From assembly GCA_963649615.1 (NCBI GenBank), contig CAVJIN010000015.1, forward strand, positions 1 through 33,895: DNA of 33,895 nt, written 5' to 3'. The notes under the pieces are model-generated. The model was not told the DNA's origin and made no database searches. It worked only from the letters and a program-made list of their open reading frames with translations. The stretch's first letter is position 1; every line of letters begins with the position of its first letter. The translations under genes and the position numbers were made by a program. This DNA comes from UBA9732 sp963649615 (GTDB taxonomy: Bacteria > Spirochaetota > Spirochaetia > Sphaerochaetales > Sphaerochaetaceae). Shown here piece by piece: positions 8,229 through 16,829 of the stretch.

Positions 8229-9011
8229 TTAAACCTCAAGAAACTCAATTATTCGTGTTTTGTAATCTAGAGCTTCATCATAAACTGCATGTCCGTAGGT
8301 TACAGGATAAATATAAGACTCGCAACCTAGTGCAGATACAATTTCCAAGGAACCTGCACTTGTAACAACTTTATCGCCTTTTGAACCAAGAACGAGAACT
8401 GAAGACTCTATTCTTTTCAATTCTGCATATACGTCAAAATTTAGGCAACTAGAGGCAAGAGTCACAAAGCGTTCATATTCATTGTCTGTAATTCCTTTAT
8501 TGGCTTCAATTAGCATATTTTTGTATGTTTTGATTGTGTCTTCTGAATATACCTTTTCTATAAAGCTCTCAAGCAGTTTATTTTCATTTTTTTCCTTTGC
8601 AAGTTTTATCCACTCATTAACAACAAGTGTGAACGTATCATTCACACGTGCCAGTGTTGAACCTAAAACTATTTTGTTACATAGTTGTGGATAATAGATG
8701 GCAAGACAAAGAGCTATCATCCCGCCTTGGGAGGCTCCAAAGATATCGGCCTTTGTTATTCCTAAGGCCTTCATGGCCATTGCAGTGTCAGTGGCCATTT
8801 GTTGGATAGTGTAACCTTTTTTAAGATAATGACTTCTATCAAAAAGATATACTGTGTAATCGTTTGAAAAGTCCTTATAAGCTTCAATTACTGCATTGGA
8901 AAGGCCAATTACACTGTGGATGGAAAGACCTGGAAGTATAACAAAAGTTTTCTTTCCTTGCCCAAAGGATATGTAGTCCATTTCGTTTCCCAATATCTGT
9001 ACGGTGCTCAT
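8229..9011 (-). CDS. Alpha/beta-fold hydrolase
   Basis: This 260-aa protein of the alpha/beta hydrolase superfamily has an oxyanion-region VILPGLSIHS strand-loop, nucleophile elbow GASQGG (Ser about residue 98), acid Asp in LVLGSKGDKV and catalytic His in VTYGHAVYDE near the C-terminus. No signal peptide is present, so it is cytoplasmic. The ATG at 9011 has AGAGG six bases upstream. The frame extending to 9185 is AT-rich intergenic DNA and would run into the divergent hydrogenase promoter. It is followed one base later by the membrane protein gene, suggesting a joint role, but the substrate cannot be read from sequence. Confidence 0.85.
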   Translation of the reverse strand: MSTVQILGNEMDYISFGQGKKTFVILPGLSIHSVIGLSNAVIEAYKDFSNDYTVYLFDRSHYLKKGYTIQQMATDTAMAMKALGITKADIFGASQGGMIALCLAIYYPQLCNKIVLGSTLARVNDTFTLVVNEWIKLAKEKNENKLLESFIEKVYSEDTIKTYKNMLIEANKGITDNEYERFVTLASSCLNFDVYAELKRIESSVLVLGSKGDKVVTSAGSLEIVSALGCESYIYPVTYGHAVYDEALDYKTRIIEFLEV

Positions 9012-9098
9012 TTTGACCTCTTGTACACTTTCAATTCTCTTTGACCATTTTACTACGTAATTTTGCAATAAATAAACCAAATATGAGTATTTTTTTCG

Positions 9099-9127
9099 TT
9101 GAATTGTAAAAATTAATAGTTCATAAT
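9099..9127 (+). promoter_or_regulatory. Candidate sigma-70 promoter of the hydrogenase operon
   Basis: TTGAAT (9099-9104), a 17-base spacer and CATAAT (9122-9127) lie about 56 bases ahead of the first gene's ATG. An AATTGTAA motif occurs twice here (9103 and about 23 bases later); its meaning is unknown. Confidence 0.5.
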
Positions 9128-9183
9128 TGTAAGAAGGTTTGTGATTTTTAATTACATAGCCCAAAATTTGGAGGTTTATTATC

Positions 9184-9690
9184 ATGGCTCATTTAAGTGA
9201 AGCTGCTGTCAAGAAAATCAATGATATCTGTCTACGATATGTTGATGAAAAAACACCTTTGATGATGATTTTGAGCGACATTCAAAAAGAGTATGGCTAC
9301 ATTCCTCTTGAGGTTCAAGAAATAGTTTCTAAGAACACAGGAATTAGCGTTGCTGAGATTTACGGCGTTGTCTCTTTTTATTCATTCTTCTCTCTTCAGC
9401 CAAAGGGCAAATACATAATTGGATGTTGTTTGGGAACGGCCTGTTACGTTAAGGGCGCCCAACAAGTAATTGACAAATTTTCGGAAATTTTAGGGATTAA
9501 ACCTGGAGAAACAACAGAAGATGGTATGTTTACCATTGATGCTTTGCGTTGCCTTGGTGCATGTGGCATTGCTCCAGCTGTTTCTATAAACGGCAAGGTT
9601 TATCCAAAAGTTGCAGTAAATGCTGTTCCAAAGATTATTGAAGAACTTAAAGCTCTAGAAAAAGCTCATTTGGAGGCAAATAATGATTAA
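9184..9690 (+). CDS. hydC: NuoE-like subunit of bifurcating [FeFe]-hydrogenase (HydC)
   Basis: This 168-aa thioredoxin-like [2Fe-2S] protein of the NuoE family has ligand cysteines in CCLGTACYVKG (C-x4-C type) and CLGACGIAP (C-x3-C). The EIYGVVSFYSFFS region is also typical. GGAGG lies about nine bases upstream of the ATG. It overlaps the next gene by eight bases. In HydABC enzymes this small subunit relays electrons between the flavin subunit and the complex core. Position directly before a NuoF-like and an [FeFe]-hydrogenase gene rules out complex I. Confidence 0.93.
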   Translation: MAHLSEAAVKKINDICLRYVDEKTPLMMILSDIQKEYGYIPLEVQEIVSKNTGISVAEIYGVVSFYSFFSLQPKGKYIIGCCLGTACYVKGAQQVIDKFSEILGIKPGETTEDGMFTIDALRCLGACGIAPAVSINGKVYPKVAVNAVPKIIEELKALEKAHLEANND

Positions 9691-11545
9691 AACATTTGAA
9701 GAACTATATTCAAAACAGCATGATTGTGCAGTATGTCTAGCCTCTAAATTTAAAGGAGATAACGGAAAAAGAGCCGTTGTTCTTTGCGGTGGAACAGGCT
9801 GCCTTTCGTCAGACTCGGCACAAATTAAGGAAAAATTTGAACATCTTATTGAAGAGAAAGGACTTTCTAACCACATAACGGTTAACCAGGTAGGTTGCTT
9901 TGGCTTCTGTTCTCAAGGCCCTTTTGTAAAGATTTTCCCAGAAGATACTCTTTACAGAGGCGTAACACTTGATGATGTAGAAGAGATTGTTGAAAAAGAT
10001 CTTATTGGCAACGAAATTGTTGAAAGACTTCTCTACGTTGATCCCGCAACGCACGAAAAAGTTGCAAAACAAGAAGATATCAACTTCTACAAAAAACAGC
10101 ACAGAATTGCTCTTGAAGAATGCGGAATGATTGACCCAGAAAACATCAATGAAGCTTTGGGCACGGGAGCATTTGCGGGCCTTGCTAGAGCCTTAAAAAT
10201 GGACAGACAAGAAGTCATTAATGAGGTATTGGCATCGGGATTGAGGGGCCGTGGTGGTGCAGGCTTCCCCACTGGGCGCAAATGGCAATTCGCATTTAAC
10301 CAGCCCGATGGTGAAAAATATGTTGTATGTAATGGCGATGAAGGTGACCCAGGGGCCTTCATGGATAGATCAATCTTGGAAGGCAATCCTCTTGCTGTTA
10401 TTGAAGGTATGATGATTGCTGGTTATGCAATTGGTGCACAGAATGGCTATTTCTACATTCGTGCAGAATATCCTATTGCTGTACATAGAATTAAAGAAGG
10501 AATAAGGCAAGCAGAAGAAATGGGTCTGTTGGGCGACAATATTCTTGGAACAGACTTTTCTTTCCATGCACATATTCGCCTTGGTGCAGGAGCTTTCGTT
10601 TGTGGTGAAGAAACGGCCCTCCTCAATTCAATTCAAGGAAAGAGAGGAATGCCTAGGCCTAGACCACCATTCCCTGCCGTTAAAGGTCTTTGGGATTGCC
10701 CAACAATTGTAAACAATGTAGAGACTTTAGCCGTTGTTCCATACATTTTTAGAAATGGTGCTGATGTGTTCTCAAAACTTGGAACCACAGGCTCAAAGGG
10801 AACAAAAGTATTTGCTCTTGGCGGAAAGATTAACAACGTTGGTCTTGTTGAAGTTCCAATGGGTACAACCCTCAGAGAACTCATTTATGACATTGGTGGT
10901 GGAATTCCTAATGGCAAAAAGTTTAAGGCAATCCAAACAGGTGGACCATCTGGTGGATGTCTAACTGAAAAAGACCTGGACACAGAAATTGACTTTGACA
11001 CTTTGAGAGCAAGAGGTTCTATGATGGGCTCTGGTGGAGCTATTGTTATGGATGAAGACAACTGTATGGTTGATGTTGCAAAATTCTATATGGAATTTAT
11101 TTGCGATGAATCTTGCGGAAAGTGTTCACATTGTCGTATTGGAACAAAGAGAATGTTGGAAATTCTTGAAAAGATTTGTAGTGGCAAAGGAACTATGGAG
11201 GATATTGATCAACTTGAGGTTCTTGCCTCAACAATCCATGTTGGTGCTCTCTGTGCATTAGGCCAAACAGCATCAAATCCAGTTCTTTCAACTCTAAAGA
11301 GTTTTAGAGAAGAATACATTGAGCACGTTAAGAATAAGAAATGTCGGGCACATGTATGTAAGAACTTAATGATGTATGTCATTAGTCCAGAAAGATGTAA
11401 GGGTTGCTCCGCTTGTGCAAGAAATTGTCCAGTTGACGCTATAGTTGGTGTAATCAAATCCCCATTTGCTATAGACCAGAACAAGTGTATCAAGTGTGGA
11501 ATGTGTCAAAGCACTTGTAGATTTGGCGCAATTGATAAGATTTGA
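9683..11545 (+). CDS. hydB: NuoF-like flavin subunit of bifurcating [FeFe]-hydrogenase (HydB)
   Basis: This 620-aa modular protein has an N-terminal [2Fe-2S] thioredoxin-like domain (CGGTGC and CFGFC). It continues with the NuoF FMN/NADH core (RGRGGAGFPTGRKW, CNGDEGDPGAFMDRS, GAGAFVCGEETALL) and an SLBB domain. Next comes the [4Fe-4S] site CGKCSHCRIGTKR (about residue 475) and a C-terminal dicluster ferredoxin (CKGCSACARNCP and CIKCGMCQSTC). This is the HydB architecture of NADH/ferredoxin-coupled hydrogenases, where FMN is the proposed bifurcation site. It overlaps hydC by eight bases and is followed after 14 bases by hydA. It would let the cell reoxidise NADH and the reduced ferredoxin produced by VOR together. 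Confidence 0.94.
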   Translation: MIKTFEELYSKQHDCAVCLASKFKGDNGKRAVVLCGGTGCLSSDSAQIKEKFEHLIEEKGLSNHITVNQVGCFGFCSQGPFVKIFPEDTLYRGVTLDDVEEIVEKDLIGNEIVERLLYVDPATHEKVAKQEDINFYKKQHRIALEECGMIDPENINEALGTGAFAGLARALKMDRQEVINEVLASGLRGRGGAGFPTGRKWQFAFNQPDGEKYVVCNGDEGDPGAFMDRSILEGNPLAVIEGMMIAGYAIGAQNGYFYIRAEYPIAVHRIKEGIRQAEEMGLLGDNILGTDFSFHAHIRLGAGAFVCGEETALLNSIQGKRGMPRPRPPFPAVKGLWDCPTIVNNVETLAVVPYIFRNGADVFSKLGTTGSKGTKVFALGGKINNVGLVEVPMGTTLRELIYDIGGGIPNGKKFKAIQTGGPSGGCLTEKDLDTEIDFDTLRARGSMMGSGGAIVMDEDNCMVDVAKFYMEFICDESCGKCSHCRIGTKRMLEILEKICSGKGTMEDIDQLEVLASTIHVGALCALGQTASNPVLSTLKSFREEYIEHVKNKKCRAHVCKNLMMYVISPERCKGCSACARNCPVDAIVGVIKSPFAIDQNKCIKCGMCQSTCRFGAIDKI

Positions 11546-11559
11546 TGGAGGTAAGTGCA

Positions 11560-13341
11560 ATGGGATTAGTAAATATTAAAATTGAAGGAAAACCTTATCA
11601 AGTAAATGATAATCTCACCATTTTGGAAGCTGCAAGATGGTGTGGCTATGAGATTCCAACCCTTTGTTCTTATAACCACGGAGAATGCAATAGGGGTTCT
11701 TGTAGAGTATGTTTGGTTGAAATTGTAGGAGTAGAAAGACTTGTTGCTTCTTGTGTCTATCCAGTTTCTGAAGGACTAGAGGTAATTATTTCATCTCCTA
11801 GAGCAACATCTGCAAGAAGAGCTTCTGTTGAACTCTTGCTGTCAAACCACTCATTAAATTGCCAACAATGCTACAAAAATGGTCATTGTGAACTTTTGCA
11901 TGCTGCACAAATTACAGGCGCAAGAGAAGGAATGTATCTTGGTGAAAAAACACCTATTACTTTTGACCATTTCAATTCTTCCATTGTTAGAGATACTTCA
12001 AAATGTATTCTTTGTGGACGCTGTGTTGCTCGCTGTAAAAATGCACATGGTAATGGAGTTCTTGGCTTTGAACATAGAGGATTCAAAACTATTGTCTCCC
12101 CTGCTTTTAATAGATTCATCAAGGATTCACCTTGTATCATGTGTGGACAATGCGTAAATGTATGCCCCACAGGAGCCTTAACAGAAAAGAGCGAAATTGA
12201 TTTGGTTGACAAAGCATTCCATGACGGCAAGTACGTTGTTGTTCAAACTGCACCAGCAGTTAGAGCTGCACTAGGCGAAGAATTTGGAATGAAAATTGGA
12301 ACCCCAGTTACTGGCAAAATGGTTGCAGCCTTAAAACGTCTAGGTTTTAAGAAGGTTTTTGATACCGATTACGCAGCAGATTTAACTATCATGGAAGAAG
12401 CAACAGAGCTTTTGGGAAGAATCAAAAATAATGGAGTTCTCCCAATGATTACTTCTTGCTCTCCAGGATGGATTAATTACGCGGAATATTACTATAGCGA
12501 TCTTTTTGATCACATTTCCAGTTGCAAATCACCTCATGAAATGTTTGGTGCTATCTTAAAGCATTATTATGCAAACAAAATTGGCGTAAAACCTGAAGAT
12601 ATGTTTGTTGTATCTATCATGCCGTGTACAGCCAAGAAGTTTGAAAAAGATAGACCACAACTGGAATCTAATGGCCTTAAAGATGTTGATGCTGTCTTAA
12701 CAACTCGTGAACTTGGAAGACTTATTAGAAGAAGCGGAATTCGCTTTACTAGACTTCCAGATGAAGAATTTGACAACGATATTGTTGGAGATTACACAGG
12801 CGCTGGAGTTATTTTTGGCGTTACTGGTGGCGTCATGGAGGCTGCACTGAGAACAGCATACTTTGTTCTAACAGGTAAAGAACATGAGGGAATTAAGTTT
12901 GAAGATGTTCGAGGCTTTGATGGTATAAGAGAGGCCAGCCTTGATATCAATGGAAAGAAAATTGAAGTTGCTGTAGCAAGTGGCATGAAAAACGCCAAGG
13001 TTCTTCTCGACCAAATTCGTGAAGGAAAATCAAAATATACTTTCATTGAAATTATGGGCTGTCCTGGTGGTTGTATTAATGGTGGAGGACAACCATTTGT
13101 CCATGAATGTTTCCTCCCAAATGAAGATGCAGACATCATTGACACCTACAAAGCAAAGAGAGCTGCTGCTCTTTACAGCGAAGATGAAAGACAAGTTCTC
13201 AGGCAATCACACAATAACCCACAGATTCAAAAGTTATATTCTAGCTTCTTAGGTGAACCAAACTCTCATTTGGCACATGAATTACTTCATACAACCTATA
13301 AAGAGAGAACACCTTTCCCACATGTAGAAGAAACATGGTAA
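11560..13341 (+). CDS. hydA: [FeFe]-hydrogenase catalytic subunit (HydA, NAD(P)-linked type)
   Basis: This is a 593-aa protein. Its N-terminal [2Fe-2S] domain carries CSYNHGECNRGSCRVC, followed by the His-Cys [4Fe-4S] motif (H..C..C..NGHC), then two [4Fe-4S] sites (CILCGRCVARC, CIMCGQCVNVCP). The H-cluster motifs are L1 TSCSPGW (about residue 297), L2 MPCTAKK (about 352) and L3 MGCPGGCINGGGQP (about 498). A C-terminal small-subunit-like tail completes it. L1 has Ser where the textbook motif has a second Cys. I recall that variant from multimeric NAD(P)-coupled enzymes but cannot confirm it here. The ATG at 11560 has GGAGG eight bases upstream and is preferred over the ATG at 11542, which overlaps hydB. 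It makes H2 from electrons delivered by HydBC. Confidence 0.94.
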   Translation: MGLVNIKIEGKPYQVNDNLTILEAARWCGYEIPTLCSYNHGECNRGSCRVCLVEIVGVERLVASCVYPVSEGLEVIISSPRATSARRASVELLLSNHSLNCQQCYKNGHCELLHAAQITGAREGMYLGEKTPITFDHFNSSIVRDTSKCILCGRCVARCKNAHGNGVLGFEHRGFKTIVSPAFNRFIKDSPCIMCGQCVNVCPTGALTEKSEIDLVDKAFHDGKYVVVQTAPAVRAALGEEFGMKIGTPVTGKMVAALKRLGFKKVFDTDYAADLTIMEEATELLGRIKNNGVLPMITSCSPGWINYAEYYYSDLFDHISSCKSPHEMFGAILKHYYANKIGVKPEDMFVVSIMPCTAKKFEKDRPQLESNGLKDVDAVLTTRELGRLIRRSGIRFTRLPDEEFDNDIVGDYTGAGVIFGVTGGVMEAALRTAYFVLTGKEHEGIKFEDVRGFDGIREASLDINGKKIEVAVASGMKNAKVLLDQIREGKSKYTFIEIMGCPGGCINGGGQPFVHECFLPNEDADIIDTYKAKRAAALYSEDERQVLRQSHNNPQIQKLYSSFLGEPNSHLAHELLHTTYKERTPFPHVEETW

Positions 13342-13364
13342 CTGCTAGAACTGCTTGAATTATT

Positions 13365-13404
13365 AAAGCCGAATCCCGCAAAAAGGGGTTCGGCTTTTAT
13401 TTTG
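13365..13404. terminator. Terminator between hydA and the convergent SDR gene
   Basis: A 13-bp stem with one G-T pair and a seven-base loop (13365-13397) is followed by a T-rich tail on the plus strand. The stem overlaps the SDR stop codon, so it may also act weakly in reverse. Confidence 0.85.
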
Positions 13405-14206
13405 TTTTGAGAATTTTACCTATTACCCATAGTTGAAACCGCTTTGGACAAACATTTAAAAGAAGCAACAGTGGATTACGATTTATGCTATATGCAAATG
13501 CGGGATTTTTATCTTGTAATATTTTAAAAACTTTCAGCGCTATTTTTCTTGGTTCTATGTGTTTTGCTTCAACGTTGTCTACAATTTGCTTAAAAAGCTT
13601 TGCATTACAGGTGTATAGCTCTGTTTTTTCGCAAAAGGCATCTAGTGCTTTTGTTGAGACTCCTAACATGTCAGTACCAACTGCTCCTGCTCTTAGAACA
13701 CTAACCCTTATACCTAGTAGTTGAACTTCCATTGCAAGCGCATATGCATACTTATCTAACGCGGCTTTTGAAATAGCATAAATTCCTGTAAAAGGCAATG
13801 GATTAAGAGGCGCAAGTTCACTCGTTGTAATTATAATTCTGCTATCTTTTTTTAACAGTGAAATGCATGCCTTATTTATATAAAAAGGACCAAAACAATT
13901 TACTTTCATTATTTTTTCAAAGTTATTGCTTGGCATTTCAACGAGAGAATCCAACATATAAAGACCAGCAAAATGGATTATTGCGTCCAGTTCTTTTGTT
14001 TTGCTTGATATTATTTTAATAGCCTGATTTACGCTTTGTTCATCAGAAATATCTACTTTTATGGGAAATAAGGCATTGTTAACTGAAAAATGTTCTTCTG
14101 AGATGTTCTTATCTAGGGCAAAAACAGTGTAGCCATTCTTTAGCAAAAGTTTTACTGTTTCGCTTCCCATTCCACCATATGCACCAGTTACAAGTACGTA
14201 CTTCAT
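13397..14206 (-). CDS. Short-chain dehydrogenase/reductase
   Basis: This 269-aa Rossmann SDR has the cofactor loop TGAYGGMG (TGxxxGxG) near the N-terminus, DISDE (Asp contacting adenine), HFAG (the NAG equivalent), the active-site Ser in IIITTSELAP and YAISK (Yx3K) with the usual spacing. It reduces or oxidises an unknown hydroxyl/carbonyl substrate with NAD(P). The Asp-containing LDKN after strand beta-2 hints at NAD(H). I use the ATG at 14206; a TTG at 14224 is closer to the GAAGGA sequence and is possible. It starts 24 bases after selD on the same strand, so it appears to be the last gene of the selenium operon, an unexplained partner. Confidence 0.85.
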   Translation of the reverse strand: MKYVLVTGAYGGMGSETVKLLLKNGYTVFALDKNISEEHFSVNNALFPIKVDISDEQSVNQAIKIISSKTKELDAIIHFAGLYMLDSLVEMPSNNFEKIMKVNCFGPFYINKACISLLKKDSRIIITTSELAPLNPLPFTGIYAISKAALDKYAYALAMEVQLLGIRVSVLRAGAVGTDMLGVSTKALDAFCEKTELYTCNAKLFKQIVDNVEAKHIEPRKIALKVFKILQDKNPAFAYSINRNPLLLLLNVCPKRFQLWVIGKILKTK

Positions 14207-14230
14207 TAGCCTAATTTCCTTCAAAAAAAA

Positions 14231-15274
14231 CTAGAGTTTATACCTCACACTCACATCTTCGCGTGGCACTACTTTTCCAATAATCCGAACACAGTCTAGA
14301 TTCATACGAGAGAGAAACTTTTTTGCATTGGGTTCAGAAAGAAAGAGGACAAGACCCCCGCTAGTTTCAGGTCCAAAAACTACGTCCACAAGTTCTCGTG
14401 GCATCTCATGTGGAATTGTGACCTTTGAGCAAAGATAGTCTTCATTGGTGTAACGACCTTCTGGAATAAAACCAAAACGTGCAGCTTCTCGTGCCCCAGG
14501 AAGAATTGGAAGAGCATTTACATTTACTTCTATAGTACAATTAGAAGCATCTGCACATTCGCTAAGGTGTCCAGAAAGAGAAAAACCTGTTACATCTGTG
14601 GCACCATGAACATCAAGGTCCCGGGCCATGTCTCTAGCTTGCTTGTTAAGAGTTGTCATAGATTTAATTGTAACAGCAAAATCTTCATCGCTCACCTCGC
14701 CTGCTTTTGCTGCGGTATTCATCATGCCCACTCCAAGAGCTTTTGTGAGAACAACACAATCTCCTACTTTAGCTCCTTTATTGGACCAAACGTCTTGTTT
14801 TTTCATGAAAGCAGTAACGCATAAGCCATATTTTGGTGTTGGGTCAGCAATAGTATGACCACCGGCAATGATGGCACCAGCTTCACGGACTTTATCAATT
14901 CCACCTAGAAGTATGTTTTTTAGGACATCAAGTTCTAAGCAAGAGGGAAAACAAACAAGATTTAAAGCTACGTTTGGCTCACCACCCATAGCATAGATAT
15001 CGGAAAGTGCGTTGGTAGCTGCAACCTGTCCAAAAGTAAAGGGATCATCCACCATTGGAGGAAAAAAATCTACTGTTTGAACGGCTACAGTATCTCCTTC
15101 AACGCTGTAAACCAGAGCATCATCAGCACTCTCAAATCCTTCAAGCAAGCGGTCGCTTGTCATAAGAGGAAGATTGTCAATAACTAGGTGAAGTTTTTCT
15201 GGTGGCAGTTTAGCTGCGCACCCTGAGGTCTTAACCATACTGGTAAGACGAACATCAGTTTTTATAGACTTCAT
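14231..15274 (-). CDS. selD: Selenide, water dikinase (selenophosphate synthetase)
   Basis: This 347-aa AIR-synthase-like protein makes selenophosphate from selenide and ATP. The active-site loop reads KTSGCAAKLPPEKL: catalytic Cys and Lys are kept, the second Cys of the usual GCGCK is Ala, and no selenocysteine codon is present. Other landmarks are QTVDFFPPMVDDPFTFGQVAATNALSD (metal-binding Asp; in segments), GGHTIADPTPKYGL, DVTGFSLSGHL and FGPETSGGL. I start it at 15274 (GGAG six bases upstream). It overlaps the DUF3343 gene by 20 bases. Its neighbours (yedE, a TusA-like gene, DUF3343, desulfurase, XdhC) and the lack of selA/selB in the window suggest the product feeds a selenium-containing molybdenum cofactor. 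Sec synthesis elsewhere is not excluded. Confidence 0.95.
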   Translation of the reverse strand: MKSIKTDVRLTSMVKTSGCAAKLPPEKLHLVIDNLPLMTSDRLLEGFESADDALVYSVEGDTVAVQTVDFFPPMVDDPFTFGQVAATNALSDIYAMGGEPNVALNLVCFPSCLELDVLKNILLGGIDKVREAGAIIAGGHTIADPTPKYGLCVTAFMKKQDVWSNKGAKVGDCVVLTKALGVGMMNTAAKAGEVSDEDFAVTIKSMTTLNKQARDMARDLDVHGATDVTGFSLSGHLSECADASNCTIEVNVNALPILPGAREAARFGFIPEGRYTNEDYLCSKVTIPHEMPRELVDVVFGPETSGGLVLFLSEPNAKKFLSRMNLDCVRIIGKVVPREDVSVRYKL

Positions 15275-15509
15275 TGTATTCTCCATTTTTAAACTCATAG
15301 ATTGACTCTACAAGTGCTTTAAGTTCTTGAGAAATGTCTTCATTTTTTTCTATTACAAAAAAGGCAGCTGTTCCACAAGAAGATGAAAGACAACGAGGGA
15401 CAGGTCTCAGTGTACACACTGGACCCATCCCTTTTCTAAAAAGCATTGCTTTATAGTGATTTTCAAAAGTAGCAACAAATGATGTTACTTCTTGATTTCT
15501 ATTCTCCAT
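15255..15509 (-). CDS. DUF3343 protein (putative Se/S carrier)
   Basis: This 84-aa protein of the DUF3343 family has the characteristic RPVPRCLSSSCGTAAFF segment with a conserved SSSCG cysteine and a second Cys at about residue 32 (VCTLRPVPRC). DUF3343 proteins are found with SelD, YedF and YedE, and the invariant Cys suggests persulfide/selenide handling; the exact reaction is unknown. The ATG at 15509 overlaps the TusA-like gene by 25 bases, and the 3' end overlaps selD by 20 bases, so the three are probably translated in a coupled way. In many organisms a TusA domain and a longer C-terminal region form a single YedF. Here the carrier functions are separate small proteins. Confidence 0.82.
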   Translation of the reverse strand: MENRNQEVTSFVATFENHYKAMLFRKGMGPVCTLRPVPRCLSSSCGTAAFFVIEKNEDISQELKALVESIYEFKNGEYNEVYKN

Positions 15510-15691
15510 GTATCGTCCGACTCCATAGCTTTAACATTATAACCCATGGCACGTCCAAATCTAGATACATTTTCCAATGCAGCTCTATTATCAACAATAG
15601 AAATAACTCCCTGAGGATTCTCCTTCAAGGCTCTTTTTGTTCTTACTACTGGTTCTGGGCAGCTAAGTCCAGTTAAATCTAATTCGAGCAT
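15485..15691 (-). CDS. TusA-like sulfur/selenium carrier (YedF N-terminal domain type)
   Basis: This 68-aa protein of the SirA/TusA family has LDLTGLSCPEPVVRTKRAL, containing the CPxP active-site motif (Cys about residue 10). TusA proteins carry sulfur as persulfide. Paralogues adjacent to selD/yedE are thought to act in selenium metabolism. The ATG at 15691 lies one base after the yedE stop with AGGAG eight bases upstream, so I exclude the seven extra residues of the longer frame. It lacks the C-terminal domain of full-length YedF, whose place is taken by the overlapping DUF3343 gene. Confidence 0.88.
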   Translation of the reverse strand: MLELDLTGLSCPEPVVRTKRALKENPQGVISIVDNRAALENVSRFGRAMGYNVKAMESDDTWRIEIKK

Positions 15692-15692
15692 A

Positions 15693-16775
15693 TTAATTCT
15701 CCTTCTTAGCAAATGTCTTTACAAAAGCAACAACAAGCAAGAATGCCAAGCAAATGAATACAGCAACCTTACCGTTCACACCAGGTCCACCAAGGCTTTC
15801 TCCTGATGCTGCAGAAGATGCAAGGCCAAAGTTATGTGCAAATGCTGCACCAACAACATAACCAAGAACTGCAATACTACTATCGGAATTACCTTCTCCA
15901 GCAAGGATAAGTTGTCTGAGTGGGCATCCACCAAGCATGACGGAACCAAGACCTACAACTAACATGCCAAGGAAGTTCCAAATATGCTGAGCATGTGCAA
16001 CTGGCTGACCCGTGAAACCAAGGTTAAATGAGCCAGCAATAAGGTTGCCAATCAAAGCTGCAACAAAAACGCCAATGAAACCAGTTAGGAGAGTAATGTC
16101 CTTAAGAAGGATTGTATCTCTGATACCACCAGCGAAACACATTCTTGATCTTTGAGCAAAGGCACCAACAATAAGGCCAATACCAAGAGCAAGAAGGATA
16201 GGTGCGTGCTTTGAACCAGGACCTGTTGTTGAGAAGACAACAAGACTTGAACCAGCAGTTAATAGAATCAAAAGGCCAACGTTAATTGCGGGAAGTGCAA
16301 GACCTTCAAGTGTGTGCTGTTTGTAAGCTTTTCCAAGAGAGAAGCCTTTGTTTAAGAAAACACAACCAATTCCAATACCGCATGCAAATCCAATTAGGCC
16401 AACCAATGCGTTAAGGTCTCCAGCTGCCAGTCTGAGAACCATTCTGAGAGGACATCCAAGGAAAACCAAAGCTCCAACCATAACACAGAAAGCAATCATA
16501 AACCTGAGCATTGGAGAAGATCCACCACGAGGCTTAAATTCGCCTTTTGCAAGGCTAATAATAAATGAACCAAGTACCAGTCCAATAATTTCTGGTCTAA
16601 TATATTGAACTACACCTGCATTATGAAGTTTTAGAGCACCAGAGATATCTCTGATAAAACAAGCAATACAGAAACCCATGTTTCCTGGGTTCCCGTTAAC
16701 GGTAAGAACTACTGCAGCAATACCTACAATAATTCCTGTGGCAATAAGAATAATCTTGTCTTTTGACATTTTCAT
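15693..16775 (-). CDS. yedE: YedE-family selenium/sulfur membrane transporter
   Basis: This 360-aa YeeE/YedE membrane protein has two repeats of the family fold. The sulfur-transport cysteine motifs are visible: GFCIACFIRD, FLGCPLRMVLRLAAGD, RMCFAGGIRD and LGGCPLRQLILAGEG, with hydrophobic helices between. Family members import thiosulfate or related sulfur species. The subgroup next to selD is the presumed selenium transporter. The start is set at ATG 16775 (GGAG nine bases upstream); a TTG at 16781 is possible. It is the first gene of the operon and is read from a promoter that overlaps the divergent desulfurase promoter. Confidence 0.9.
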   Translation of the reverse strand: MKMSKDKIILIATGIIVGIAAVVLTVNGNPGNMGFCIACFIRDISGALKLHNAGVVQYIRPEIIGLVLGSFIISLAKGEFKPRGGSSPMLRFMIAFCVMVGALVFLGCPLRMVLRLAAGDLNALVGLIGFACGIGIGCVFLNKGFSLGKAYKQHTLEGLALPAINVGLLILLTAGSSLVVFSTTGPGSKHAPILLALGIGLIVGAFAQRSRMCFAGGIRDTILLKDITLLTGFIGVFVAALIGNLIAGSFNLGFTGQPVAHAQHIWNFLGMLVVGLGSVMLGGCPLRQLILAGEGNSDSSIAVLGYVVGAAFAHNFGLASSAASGESLGGPGVNGKVAVFICLAFLLVVAFVKTFAKKEN

Positions 16776-16800
16776 ATTCAATTTCTCCTCTGCAACGGCG

Positions 16801-16829
16801 ATATTACCATACTATTTTTGAAAAAACAA
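16801..16829 (-). promoter_or_regulatory. Promoter of the yedE-selD operon
   Basis: On the minus strand TTGTTT (16829-16824), a 17-base spacer and TAATAT (16806-16801) precede the yedE ATG by about 25 bases. It physically overlaps the opposite-strand promoter at 16818-16847. Confidence 0.5.

Noticed and set aside
9012..9185. Upstream extension of the alpha/beta hydrolase
   Set aside because: AT-rich, Tyr/Lys-rich low-complexity text covering the intergenic promoter region; the start at 9011 has a ribosome site.
15210..15240. Selenocysteine TGA in selD
   Set aside because: The active-site codon is an ordinary Cys codon and no in-frame TGA is present.
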